From assembly GCF_000235425.2 (NCBI RefSeq), contig NZ_KI912266.1:5817482-5881481 (forward strand): 64,000 nucleotides of DNA, read 5' to 3'. Both the position numbers and the translations under genes were made by a program. This stretch comes from Pseudofrankia saprophytica (GTDB lineage: Bacteria; Actinomycetota; Actinomycetes; Frankiales; Frankiaceae). This document shows, in pieces, positions 27,270 to 36,869 of the stretch. A model generated the notes under the pieces. That model was not told the DNA's origin. It worked only from the letters and a program-made list of their open reading frames with translations, and did no database searches. Each line of letters begins with the position of its first letter. Position 1 is the first letter of the stretch.

Positions 27270-27755
27270 ATGTCAGCACCGTCCGAATCCGCGGCAGGGC
27301 CCGCGGTCGGCACCGTCACCACTGTGTCCCACATCGGCCTGTGCGTGTCCGACTTCGAGCGGTCGTTGCGTTTCTACACCGAAGGACTCGGCTTTGAACT
27401 GGCCGAGGGTTTCGACATCGGTGACGCACTCGCCCAGCTGGCCGAGGTGGAGCCCCCGATGAGCTGCCGGTCCCAGATGATCGTCAAGGGGTCGACGAAA
27501 CTCCAACTACTCGGATGGAAGACACCCGCGGCGGAGGGCGCGGCCCTCGTGACTCGCCGCCAGATCGGTTTCACTCACCTGTCGGCATACGTCGACGACC
27601 TCACCGAGGTCGAGGCGCGTCTCGTGGCGCTCGGCGCGACACCGATCGAACATACGAGAACCCACATCCCGATGCGCGGCGGTGCCATGGATGTGCTGTT
27701 CCTCGCCGATCCCGACGGCATCCGCATCGAACTGGTCCAGGTGACCGCCAACTGA
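27270..27755 (+). CDS. VOC-family (glyoxalase/dioxygenase-fold) protein
   Basis: A 161-residue vicinal-oxygen-chelate protein. The N-terminal module opens with VSHIGLCVSDFERSLRFYTE, whose His is a standard metal ligand, and the second module has GFTHLSAYVDDLTEV and ends with FLADPDGIRIELVQV, where His and Glu ligands are again in the expected places. It could be an isomerase, lyase or ring-cleaving enzyme. A GAGGAG site precedes the ATG. It follows the CMD-family gene by 170 bp on the same strand. Confidence 0.9.
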   Translation: MSAPSESAAGPAVGTVTTVSHIGLCVSDFERSLRFYTEGLGFELAEGFDIGDALAQLAEVEPPMSCRSQMIVKGSTKLQLLGWKTPAAEGAALVTRRQIGFTHLSAYVDDLTEVEARLVALGATPIEHTRTHIPMRGGAMDVLFLADPDGIRIELVQVTAN

Positions 27756-28160
27756 CCGGCGCGACGCACGATGTGGGCCTCGCCGGGATCAGCCCCGCAG
27801 CGAGGAGCGCCAGGCACCGACGATCTCCCGCTCGACTACGGAACACGCAGCATCCGGCAGAAACGCCGACCGCCCGTTATGACTGCTGTGGGCGTCAGGC
27901 CGACGCAGGCTCCACTCGGCGCGGCCTGTAGGTCGTCGTCGAGGTGGAGCGCGAACGTCCGCATCCGGAAACGGATGACCGGCTGCGGAGCGACTTCGAG
28001 CGTTCCAACCGGTCGTCGAGCGCTGCCAAATGCCCGTTCGTGGGCAGGCCGCCGAGTACGTCTTCAAGGAAATAGGGTGCTCGGCGTCTCGCCGCGGCCG
28101 ACGCCCCTTGGCCGGAGGGCGAGTACTGGGGCCGGGCCGCGACGCGAGCCGTGCGTGCGG
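27756..28160. other. Intergenic between convergent genes
   Basis: About 400 bp between the VOC gene and the convergent binding-protein gene. No ribosome site, family motif or strong symmetrical hairpin was found. Confidence 0.6.
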
Positions 28161-29393
28161 TCAGTTCTGCAGCCGGCTGCCGCAGTAGTTGGGGTTGACC
28201 ACCTCGAGCCCTGTTCCGGCACCATTGACCCTGACGAACGCGTAACAGGTACTGAGAAGCCCGAAGTCTGCGTCCAGGTCGGTGGTGGTGATGAGCCCGT
28301 CGGCGTCGTAGTGATGGACCGCGCGGAGGCCGTCGATGAAACTCTGCCTGGTTGGGCACTTCCCCGCTGCCTCCAGACCGCGGACGAGCATGTCGCCGAT
28401 GACGTACCCGGTGAGGGCCACGGCCTGGTTCGGATCGGCCAGCTCCGGCGCGTACTTCGCGATGGCGCCGCGGTAGGCGTCGAGAGCCGGCGTCTCGATC
28501 TGAAACGGGAGGTAGACCGCATAGGATGTCACGCCGGCCAGTGCCGGCCCATACTCGCTCAGCAGATCAGCGCTCACTTCCTGACCAGTCAGCGTCACCT
28601 TCAGCGGGACTGATGCCTGCCGAGCGGCCGCGACGATCTGCGCAAGCGCCTCGGGGCTCATCATCGTGACCAGCGCGTCGACGTGGTCGGTGACCATCCG
28701 CTCGGCGAGCTGCTGCGCGTTCGCCGGTCCGGGGGTGTAGGTGACCACCTCGTCGCCGGAGATCTTCACGCCGGCGGCGCGCAGGCTGCGGACGATCTGG
28801 TCGGCGGTGTCCTTCGACGCCTTGCCCTCGAGAACGTTGCTGACGACCAGCGCGCGGGTACCGCCCTGCGTCCGGACGAACTTCCCGAACGTGTCTACCG
28901 CACCACCACCGCCCGCGAAGGGATAGGCGAACGCGAACATGTTGCGGTACCTGGCCCAGATGTCCTCGATGGCGAGCCCGACGACCGGGATCCGCTGCTC
29001 GGCCAGGTAGGCGGCCCCGCCCGATGTCGCCGTGGTCGTCTCGAGGACCGCGAACACGTTCTCCTGTTCGACGAGCTCGCGGGTCACGGTGCCGTTCGTC
29101 AGCTTGTCGCCCTGATCGTCGCGCCACTTGTAGACGATCGTGCGGCCGTTCACGCCGCCAGCGGCGTTCGCGACGCCGAGGCGTGCATCGATGCCGGATC
29201 GCGCCGCGTTCAGTGGGGCGGCCAGCGGCCCCGACGCCGGATATAACAGTCCCACCTCCACCTGATCGGTGGTCACGCCCGGTGTCTGGCAAGTACCAGC
29301 CGCGCCCGCGGAGTTTGCGTCGCCGCATGCTGTCGACATCGCCGCGCATAAGACGACGAGCGCGGCACCGAGCACGGAACCAGTGGATTTCAC
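28161..29393 (-). CDS. ABC substrate-binding lipoprotein, branched-chain type
   Basis: A 410-residue binding protein with a classic lipobox ending at Cys23 (MSTACGDA). The mature part starts GVTTDQVEVGLLYPASGP, followed by GGVNGRTIVYKWRDD. It is a clear paralogue of the protein at 4701-5912, with the same PASG, ARSGIDAR and WRDD features and the same C-terminal pattern (CPTRQSFIDGLRAVHHYDAD). GTG 29393 is preceded by GGGGAG. It may deliver the substrate of the surrounding P450/SDR genes, but no permease is encoded in the window. Confidence 0.9.
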   Translation of the reverse strand: MKSTGSVLGAALVVLCAAMSTACGDANSAGAAGTCQTPGVTTDQVEVGLLYPASGPLAAPLNAARSGIDARLGVANAAGGVNGRTIVYKWRDDQGDKLTNGTVTRELVEQENVFAVLETTTATSGGAAYLAEQRIPVVGLAIEDIWARYRNMFAFAYPFAGGGGAVDTFGKFVRTQGGTRALVVSNVLEGKASKDTADQIVRSLRAAGVKISGDEVVTYTPGPANAQQLAERMVTDHVDALVTMMSPEALAQIVAAARQASVPLKVTLTGQEVSADLLSEYGPALAGVTSYAVYLPFQIETPALDAYRGAIAKYAPELADPNQAVALTGYVIGDMLVRGLEAAGKCPTRQSFIDGLRAVHHYDADGLITTTDLDADFGLLSTCYAFVRVNGAGTGLEVVNPNYCGSRLQN

Positions 29394-30640
29394 TACAGCT
29401 CCCCAGATCGTTCATCTCACGTGTTGGTTCATAAGCAGGGGCGGCACATGCATGCCGCGCGGCGCCGGCGCGTCCACCTGTCGGTCGGCCTGCCAGCGAA
29501 TCCATCCGCCAGTGGCAAGCTGGTCGGCCCACCGCAGGACGAGCCTTGACAGCCGGGAGCCCGTGTACAGGGCGGCCGGGTTCAGGTACGGGATGCTCGA
29601 TCAGGGTTCGGGACGAGCACATAGCGATGTCCACGGGGCCCACCGCACGCGCCGCGCCCCGATGCCGGTCTGATGGCGATCCGGGTGCGACACAACGGGT
29701 TGTGCGTCCCCTCGACGCCGGTCTGGACGAGGCCGATGACGGGCATCTGGGCAAAGCGCGGGACTCTCCGGTGAAGCGCACGACGGGCCGGCGCGTTGTC
29801 AAACAGACCGCACTCAGGTCGCGTGGGCCGATTCGTGTCGCGACGTCGACAGGTCTGCGTCATCCGCCAAGACCTGTCAGTCGATCAGTGCCTCGGTCGG
29901 CAACCGGTGTACCGGCAAACATGCGCGATCGGCGGCGTGAGCCTCCGGCCGCCCACTCGAACCGGGCCAGGGAACACACCCGTTTGCGATGGCCGGCACG
30001 CCGTCGCCAGCCGCGTGCACCTCATCGCGATATACCAACACGTCCATCCAGCCCAGCGAGTTCGGCCAAACGGGCGTATCGCACGGCCCGCTGTCGTCAT
30101 CGCACGTGTGCATAAACGCAGCCCGAGGAAGCACCAATAATCACATCAGGGCAGCCTGATCGCCGCCATGGCTGTCCATGCCGGCTCGATTGAACCAACC
30201 CTCCATACGACCGATGGACAGGCTGACTTGGCCCGCGGCCGACTTGGCCCGCCAGTGCACCCAACCGACGAAGTTCGGGTTCCAGATGCCCCGCAGGGAC
30301 TATCGCCCGGCCGACTACCTACCTCGCCCTGATCAGGTTTCAGACGCCTTCCACTGTAGATGCGACACGCCAAGGACCAGCGGTGTGTGGTCCGCGAAGC
30401 ATAGCGGACCAATGTCGCTGCCGAGCCATGCCGATACGGACGATCCCATCCGATCCCTGCAGGTCACCCGCAACCCAGGCATCATCTCAGGAGCCGCACC
30501 CTGCCTCCGTACGCCTGTATAGCAGATCGGGCTGCTGCTGGCTAGTCTGTCCGAGCCGAGATGTGGCCGACCCGGCGGCAAGCCGGTCCCTCGAAGCGGT
30601 TCGTGTGTCGACCACGTGTCGTGTTGACGGGCCGGCGTGA
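29394..30640. other. Intergenic, decayed DNA
   Basis: About 1.25 kb with no supportable gene. It contains a single minus-strand copy of the 23-bp repeat core (CTGCTATACAGGCG at 30525-30512). Other open frames are short, basic and without ribosome sites. Confidence 0.55.
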
Positions 30641-31186
30641 CTAAGTGGACGATGCCTGGTGCAGCATGGCGCGGGCTCGGACGCTCAACCGCTCACACAT
30701 GTCGGCGTCGCTCACGGCCAAGGCGGCCGCCTCCATTGGGAATGCCACCATCACGTCGTCGACCTCGGTGCCTGAGCGGACGAGGCCGCCCGCGCGGCCG
30801 CATTCCGGGAGAGGCTCGAAGGCGGCGGCAGTATGGTCGGTGAGCCGGGTGAACCGTACTACGTCGGTGAAGGTGAGCGCGTGGGCGACGCTGCGGTTCT
30901 CCATCTGCATGCCTGGTATGAAGTCGAACAGTCTGATAACACCGTCCAGCTGGTCCCGTCGCTCGACGACCCGTTGTTCGATCAGCGCCACATTGTCCTC
31001 GAGCAACATCGTGGCAGGCTCCTCGCGGGTGGCGAAGTCGCACTACAGCGTGGTCCGGCTCACCGCGGCGCCACGGGCCACCTCTTCCAGAGGAACCTCG
31101 GGACCGTGTTGGCGGACACTTACCGGGCCGCGGCCAGCAGCCGCTCCCGGTTGCGCGCAGCGTCGCGCCGTATGGCCGGCTGACGA
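30641..31186 (-). pseudogene. TetR-family regulator, frameshift and nonsense
   Basis: The minus strand reads IRRDAARNRERLLAAAR in one frame, then after a one-base shift near 31128 continues as GPEVPLEEVARGAAVSRTTL, a TetR helix-turn-helix. An in-frame TAG replaces the Tyr that normally follows (TTLY), then DFATREEPATMLLEDNVAL leads into an open C-terminal domain ending at 30641. Removing one frameshift and one stop restores a regulator of normal size, so inactivation is probably recent. Confidence 0.88.
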
Positions 31187-31564
31187 TCATCCAGTATGCC
31201 CAGGAGGCTACTCGCCAGGATGCGTACGTAGATGTACGGTTCGTCTCGACCGACGACGGCCGCCGAGCGGCGTGACCATGGAACGTCGGACGTTCGGCCT
31301 GGTGACGGCCCCGCCATGGTGGCTTGTCGGCCCGCCGTCCTGGCCGCGACGGAGCTCTTTGCGTGGTCGGGTTGGTTCTGCCGCCGAGCCGTGGTTGGGC
31401 ATCCGTGGCGGCTGGCTCTGGTGCCCGGCTGACACCAAGATCGACGGGGTCCGCATCCATCCGGCCAGACACGACCCAACGGCGCCCGGCTGCTCATGAA
31501 CAACCGTCGGGACTCGGACGTCGGCCGCGGGTCTCGGCAACCTACTCGCAACAGGGAGATGTGC

Positions 31565-32329
31565 GTGGAAGGGCTAAAGGACAAGGTCATCATCTTTGCC
31601 GGCGGCGGAGGGTTGGCCACCGCAGCGGCGAAGTTCCTGGGGGCCGGCGGTGCGACGGTCGTCGTGGGTGACGTCGTCGAAGCCTCGGCCGAACGTGCGG
31701 TTCGGGCCGCCAAGGACGCCGGAGGCGATGGCGTCGCGCTGGCGGTCGACATCTCAGACGAATCCCAGGTCAAGCGCCAGGTCGATCTCGCGGTCAGCAA
31801 ATATGGTCGCGTTGATGGCTTGTTCAACGTGGCGGCCAACGTCCATCCCGACGAGGTCCGCCGTGACACCAACGTGGTCGACATCGACCTGGCCGCCTGG
31901 CAGCGCACCATCGACGTCAACCTCACCGGCTATCTGCTGACCCTCAGGCATGCGCTTCCCCACATGATCGCCGGTGGCGGCGGATCCGTGGTCAACACGA
32001 TGTCCGGGGCCGCATTCGGCGGCATGGCGGACAAGGTTGCCTACTCGGTGACGAAGGCCGGGATCGGCGCCCTCACCAGGCACGTCGCCAGCAAGTACGG
32101 CAAGGACGGGGTACGCGCCAACGGAGTGGCGCCGGGCCTGGTCATGACCGAAATGGCGAAACTGACCCTACCGGAGGAGTTCCGGGACGCGCTCCTGGCG
32201 ACAACGCCCGCGCGGCGCCATGGGGAGCCTGACGACGTCGGAGCGTTCGTCGCGTTCCTGCTCTCGGACATGTCCGAATGGGTCACCGGGCAGACGTTCT
32301 CGGTCGACGGTGGAATCACCATGCGCTAG
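31565..32329 (+). CDS. SDR-family oxidoreductase; stop codon is an IS target
   Basis: A 254-residue SDR with a modified cofactor loop FAGGGGLAT instead of TGxxxGIG, and catalytic Ser147, Tyr160 and Lys164 (YSVTK). I choose GTG 31565, six bases after AGGGAG, over ATG 31559, which is too close to that site. The C terminus WVTGQTFSVDGGITMR is complete. The TAG stop codon is made of the TA target dinucleotide plus the first G of the IS630-type element that follows, so the insertion leaves the protein intact. The atypical glycine loop and FNVAAN in place of NNAG suggest altered cofactor preference. Confidence 0.9.
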   Translation: MEGLKDKVIIFAGGGGLATAAAKFLGAGGATVVVGDVVEASAERAVRAAKDAGGDGVALAVDISDESQVKRQVDLAVSKYGRVDGLFNVAANVHPDEVRRDTNVVDIDLAAWQRTIDVNLTGYLLTLRHALPHMIAGGGGSVVNTMSGAAFGGMADKVAYSVTKAGIGALTRHVASKYGKDGVRANGVAPGLVMTEMAKLTLPEEFRDALLATTPARRHGEPDDVGAFVAFLLSDMSEWVTGQTFSVDGGITMR

Positions 32330-33595
32330 TGCGCTGTCCACGAACGTTGGCGGGTAGTTCAGGCGGCTTGTGATCGTGGGCGTCCCCAGCGTTGTTGGCG
32401 TTCGGCGCGGATGCGGGCGCGTTCGCGGCGTTGGGCGGCCAGGACGGTGGGGTGGCGGGCGTTGGCGTTGCGCCAGCGCAGGTAGGACTGCAGGTGGCGG
32501 GCGAGCACGGGGTGGATGGCGTGGTTGGAGTTGGCCATGACGAAGGTGCGTAGCGGGCCGAACTGGGCCTCGATCGGGTTCGCCCACGAGGCGTAGGTAG
32601 GGGTGAAACACAGTTCGACCTGGTTGGACGCCGCCCATTTTCGGATCTTCGGGGTCTTGTTCGCGGACAGGTTGTCCAGGACCACGTAGACCGGGGCGTC
32701 GTCCGGGCGGGCGACGCGGATCGTCCGCAGGGCCGCGAGGGTGTTCTCCCCGCCCTTGCGGCGCCGCGCCACGCCCCACAGCTGGTCGTCGCCGAGGGTG
32801 TAGCAGCCGTGGAGGTAGCGGACGCCGTGGGTGCGGGTGTAGGTCGCGGGCAGCCGGTCGGGGTGGCTTTCCCCGGTTCAGCCGGTGCCGTGGGTCGGGC
32901 GGATCGAGAGCGGGCCGAACTGGTCGAAGGCGAAGCAGCGGTTCGGGAACGTGCTGGTCACATACTCGATCCGGTCCAGCTTCGCTTCCTTGTCGGGGTC
33001 GGTCGACTCCTTCCAGGTCCTAGTCCGTTGGAACGAGATCCCGTTCGCGTGCAGCAGTTGGCGCAGCCGCTCCCGGCCGACCGTGACGTTGCGGTCGGGG
33101 TTGTCGGCGAGATAGGCGGCGAGTTTGCGCAGGCTCCAGTGCGTGAACGGCCGCCCGAGTTTCGTCGGGCGGGTGGTGGCCGTCGTGACCAGGAACTGTT
33201 CGTCCTGCTCACTGATCAGGCGGGGACGGCCTCCCGCCCACCGAGGGTCCAGGCAGGCCAACCCGATCCGGTTGAGGTTGTGGATCACGTCGCGGACCGT
33301 GTCCTCGTCCGCGGCCACCAGCCGGGCGATCGCCGCCACCGGTGTCCCCGCCGCCGACGCCATCACGATCGTCGCCCGCCGGACCCGGACCTAGGAATGC
33401 GTGCCCCGCCGGACGATCCCCTGCAGACGGCGGCCTTCCTCGTCGGTCAACCGCCGCGCCCTTACGGGCTCCGCCACCCGCCACCTCCCAGTACCGGACA
33501 GACGAGGCCGGTACCGACAGTGCACGCCCACCCAGCCCATCAGCCGCAGCCAGCCCGGCGTGTCCCAAACCGGCGAAAGTTCGTGGACAGCGCAC
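32329..33595 (-). mobile_element. IS630-family element A, 1267 bp
   Basis: The ends are inverted repeats starting GTGCGCTGTCCACGAAC (17 identical bases, then partial). TA dinucleotides flank both ends, at 32327-32328 and 33596-33597, as expected for IS630/Tc1-type transposition. The element sits in the TAG stop codon of the SDR gene and directly abuts a second IS630-type element that shares the right-hand TA. Its transposase gene has two nonsense codons. Confidence 0.92.
32359..33477 (-). pseudogene. IS630-family transposase, two nonsense codons
   Basis: From GTG 33477 the frame is continuous through 373 codons apart from two stops: TAG at 33391-33393 (after VRRGTHS) and TGA at 32878-32880 (after RPTHGTG). 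Both fall where relatives most plausibly have Trp, consistent with single TGG to TAG or TGA changes. DDE-type elements are visible: FAFDQFGPLS, VVLDNLSANKTPKI and YASWANPIEAQFG. The element could not transpose by itself in this state. Confidence 0.9.
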
Positions 33596-33642
33596 TAGTG
33601 TGCCCCGTCAGAAATTAGGCGGGTAAGTACTACTCTGTCGCT

Positions 33643-34177
33643 ATGGTGCGTTCCGGCTCTGCTGCGGTTGAGGTCGTCCTGTCTGAGGACGAGCGTGGCG
33701 AGTTGGTCCGGCGGCTGGGCGATGTGGATCGCCGGGTCGTGGAGCGGGCGCGGATCGTGTTGGCGGCGGCGGAGGGCCTGTCGAACCCGGAAGTGGCCGC
33801 GTCGGTCGGGGTGTCGTTGCGGACGGCGGGCCGCTGGCGGCGGTCGTTCGCCCGTGGCCGGTTGGCTGGTCTGGAGGATGCTGCTCCGTCGGGTCGGTCG
33901 AAGGCCGCGGAGCTTGTGCTGTCCGAGCCCGAGCGGGTCCAGTTGGAACGCTGGGCGCGGCGGGCGAAGACGGCCCAGTTCCTCGCGTTGCGGGCACGGA
34001 TCGTGCTGCGCGCCGCTGAGGGCGGGACTGATCGGCGGGTCGCCGCCGAGCTCGGCGTCGACGAGTCGACGGTGCTGCGATGGCGGACCCGGTTCACCGA
34101 ACGTCGCCTCGACGGGCTGTCCGACGAGCCGCGGGTGGGCCGGCCCCCGTCGATTCTGCTCGACCAGGTCGAGGACG
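33643..34177 (+). pseudogene. IS630 transposase B, N-terminal part
   Basis: The 5' part of a transposase with two helix-turn-helix units (LSNPEVAASVGVSLRTAGRW and DRRVAAELGVDESTVLRW). It is cut at 34177, inside PPSILLDQVED, by the IS256-type insertion; the frame continues into the insert for only a few codons. It rejoins exactly with the part at 35611 after removing the insert and one copy of the 8-bp duplication, reading DQVEDVIVATLETTPG. Confidence 0.92.
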
Positions 34178-35602
34178 GAGCCTGTCATGATTTCCGTGTA
34201 AGCCAGAGGTGAATAGCAGCCTACACGTCGACGTTATCAGAAAGGCAAGCGCCCCGGGAAGAGGTTCACGAGCGAGTTGAGTGCCACTTTCCAGCCGTGG
34301 GTCCCGGTCCCGGACTCACCGCCTCGATGGCTCGATATGTTCCGGAGTCCGAGGTAGAGGAGCTTCATCGCCGCATCCCGGTCCGGGAAGTGGCCTCGGT
34401 TCTTCGTGATTTTCCGGAGCTGGAAGTTCATCGACTCGATGGCGTTCGTCGTGTAGACGATCTTCCGGAGCTCCGGCGGGTAGTCCAGGAAAGGAATGAA
34501 CTCCGCCCACGCGTGACGCCACACGTCGACAGCGCCCGGATACTGGGCCCCGAAGTTCTTGTCGAAGGCGGCCAGGCCGAGTTCGGCGGCCTCGAGGGTA
34601 GGCGCGGTGTAGATCTCCTTCATGGCCCTGACGACGGCCTTCCGGTCGTTGTAGGAAACGAAACGCATCGCGTTACGGATCACATGGACGACGCACGTCT
34701 GCACCACGGTCTCGGGAAAGACCGCGACGACGGCCTCGGGCAGGCCGGTGAGCCCGTCGCAGCACACGATCAACAGGTCCCGCACGCCGCGGTTACGCAG
34801 GTCGGCCAAGACCTTCTGCCAGAACTTCGCCCCCTCGGCATCCTGGATCCAGCAGCCCAGCGCGTGCTTGCGCCCGTCGACGTCGACCCCCACGGCCAGG
34901 TAGGCGACCTTGGTCGTGACCACGCCGTTGTCCTTGACCCGGATCCGCAGACCGTCCACATACAGGATCGGGTAGACCTCGTCGAGCGGCCGGGACTGCC
35001 ACGCCTTGATCTCATCGACCACCACCTCGGTGACATTCGAGATCAACTCCCGGGACGCCTGGACCCCGTAGACCTCACCCAGGTGCGCCTCGATGTCACG
35101 CGTCGTCATTCCCCGCGAGTACAACGACAGGATCGTGTCATCGAGGTTCCCTATCCGACGGGCACGTTTCGGCACGATCGTCGGCTCGAACGAGCCGTTC
35201 CGGTCACGCGGCACCTCGATATCGACCGGCCCGTTACGCGTCGACACCGTCTTCGTGGACATCCCGTTCCTGGAGTTCCCCGTACCGTGACCGGCCGGAT
35301 CGCCGACCTCGTACCCGAGATGGTCGGTCATCTCGACCTGCAGGGCACGCTCCAGGACCGCCTTCGTCATCCGGTTCAACAAACCGTCGACCCCGTCGAC
35401 CGGAGTTCCGGTCGCTTTCGCATCCTTCAACAACGCGTCGATCGCATCCGGCGCGAAAGCCTCCGCGATTCTCTGTGCCGCCGCCTCGTCATTTGTCCGA
35501 AGCGTTCCACTCTGCGTCATTCGGTGTCCATTTCTGACCTACCCGATCAAGGTAGATCGATCCTGGTCCACCTCCGACTTACACAGTCGTCATGACACGC
35601 CC
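34178..35602 (-). mobile_element. IS256-family element, 1425 bp, intact
   Basis: It is bounded by 34-bp imperfect inverted repeats at 34178-34211 and 35569-35602, sharing TGTCATGA, GTGTAAG and GAGGTG, and by a perfect 8-bp target duplication CGAGGACG at 34170-34177 and 35603-35610. The transposase is intact. The undamaged target duplication marks this as the youngest insertion in the nest. Confidence 0.95.
34237..35520 (-). CDS. IS256-family (mutator-type) transposase
   Basis: A 427-residue intact transposase. Catalytic residues are visible in YPILYVDGLRIRVKDNG (first Asp), LLIVCCDGLTGLPEAV (second Asp) and YTTNAIESMNFQLRK (Glu). The CVVHVIRN motif typical of the family lies between. An N-terminal region with MTDHLGYEVGD is the normal DNA-binding part. 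All features of an active element are present, including terminal repeats and target duplication, so it may still be mobile. Confidence 0.95.
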   Translation of the reverse strand: MTQSGTLRTNDEAAAQRIAEAFAPDAIDALLKDAKATGTPVDGVDGLLNRMTKAVLERALQVEMTDHLGYEVGDPAGHGTGNSRNGMSTKTVSTRNGPVDIEVPRDRNGSFEPTIVPKRARRIGNLDDTILSLYSRGMTTRDIEAHLGEVYGVQASRELISNVTEVVVDEIKAWQSRPLDEVYPILYVDGLRIRVKDNGVVTTKVAYLAVGVDVDGRKHALGCWIQDAEGAKFWQKVLADLRNRGVRDLLIVCCDGLTGLPEAVVAVFPETVVQTCVVHVIRNAMRFVSYNDRKAVVRAMKEIYTAPTLEAAELGLAAFDKNFGAQYPGAVDVWRHAWAEFIPFLDYPPELRKIVYTTNAIESMNFQLRKITKNRGHFPDRDAAMKLLYLGLRNISSHRGGESGTGTHGWKVALNSLVNLFPGRLPF

Positions 35603-35610
35603 CGAGGACG

Positions 35611-36452
35611 TGATCGTCGCGACGCTGGAAACGACGCCCGGGGCGGACACGCACTGGTCGCGGGCGTCGATGGCGAAACGCACCGGCCTGTCGCCCTCGA
35701 CGATCGGGCGGATCTGGAAACGCTTCGACCTCAAACCGCATCTGCAGGACAGCTTCAAGCTCTCGACCGACCCGCAGTTCGTGGCCAAGGTCGTCGACGT
35801 CGTCGGCCTTTACCACAACCCGCCGGAGAAGGCGGTCGTGCTCTGCGTCGACGAGAAAAGCCAGATCCAGGCGCTCGACCGCTCCCAGCCGGTCCTGCCG
35901 ATGATGCCCGGCATGCCCGAGCGGCGCACCCACGACTACCTGCGCCACGGCATCACCAGCCTGTTCGCCGCCTTCAACATCGCCGACGGCACCGTCATCG
36001 GGGAACTGCACCGCCGCCACCGCGCCATCGAGTTCCGCAAATTCCTGGTCTCGATCGACAAGGCCGTCCCGGCAGGCCTGGACGTGCACCTGGTCTGCGA
36101 CAACTACGCCACCCACAACACCCCCGAGATCAGGATCTGGCTGGAACGCCATCCCCGCTTCCACGTCCACTTCACCCCGACCGGTTCCTCCTGGATCAAC
36201 CAGGTCGAACGCTGGTTCGGCCTGCTCACCGACAAGCTCATCCGCCGAGGCGTCCACACCTCCGTCCAGGCCCTCGAGACCGACATCCGCACCTGGATCG
36301 ACACCTGGAACCGCGACCCCCGGCCCTTCACCTGGACCAAGACCGCCGACGAGATCCTCGCCTCCCTCGCCGACTACCTCACCAAGATCAACCCATCGGC
36401 AGCCAACAACAAGGCAAACCTGGCCAGCGAGATTTCTGACGGGGAACACTAG
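35611..36452 (+). pseudogene. IS630 transposase B, catalytic part
   Basis: The C-terminal 280 residues of the split transposase hold all three DDE residues: VVLCVDEKSQIQALDRSQP, HLVCDNYATHNTPEI and TPTGSSWINQVERWFGLL. The frame continues through the right terminal repeat (ISDGEH), and its TAG stop is composed of the target TA at 36450-36451 plus the next genomic base, so the element supplies no stop codon of its own. Separated from its DNA-binding part it is not expected to work. Confidence 0.92.
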
Positions 36453-36479
36453 ATACGACCCTTCGCGGGTGACGGGAAG

Positions 36480-36770
36480 TGGCCAGGTGGCCAGGTGGGC
36501 GGGTGAAGCGCGAGGCGATGTAGCGGGCACGGCGTTTTCGGTCGGCGACGTTGCGTAGGCCGAAGGCGATCCGGTAGACGAGTTTTGCCGGCCGCCAGCC
36601 GGCGGTGCCGACGGCGGTGCGGTCATCGACGACGCCGAGCAGGCCGTGGCCGCCACGGGAGTCGACGAACTCGGTCTGCCAACGATCCGCGTCGTCGGCC
36701 CGGCGGCAGCTACTGTCTCTGTGCCATTGGGATCGGCCACGACGACGATCGTCGATCCCGAGTACCTCCA
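36480..36770 (-). mobile_element. ISL3-family transposase remnant
   Basis: The minus strand reads VEVLGIDDRRRGRSQW, then DRWQTEFVDSRGGHGLLGV with DDRTA, the usual middle of an ISL3 transposase, and then skips to RIAFGLRNVADRKRRARYI, the usual C terminus. Most of the catalytic part between is deleted. It lies at the edge of the decayed lacI copy. No terminal repeats were recognised. Confidence 0.75.
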
Positions 36771-36869
36771 CGGGAGGAAGCGGCCGGACACCGACCGGGA
36801 CACACCCGGCTGGGCGGCCACCCGCCGGGCCGCCGGGGCCGCGAGAATGCCATCGGCGGGGTCTCGTCG

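Larger units (their letters stand above)
33598..36449 (+). mobile_element. IS630-family element B, split by IS256-type element
   Basis: The terminal inverted repeats read GTGTGCCCCGTCAGAAAT on the left and GTGTTCCCCGTCAGAAAT (complement) on the right. TA flanks lie at 33596-33597 and 36450-36451. Removing the inserted IS256-type element and one 8-bp duplication restores a 1419-bp element with an intact transposase. The element is distinct from element A in terminal repeats and transposase subfamily. Confidence 0.92.

Noticed and set aside
29582..29863. Minus-strand 93-codon gene
   Set aside because: Composition is not coding-like, no ribosome site is seen and nothing is recognisable.
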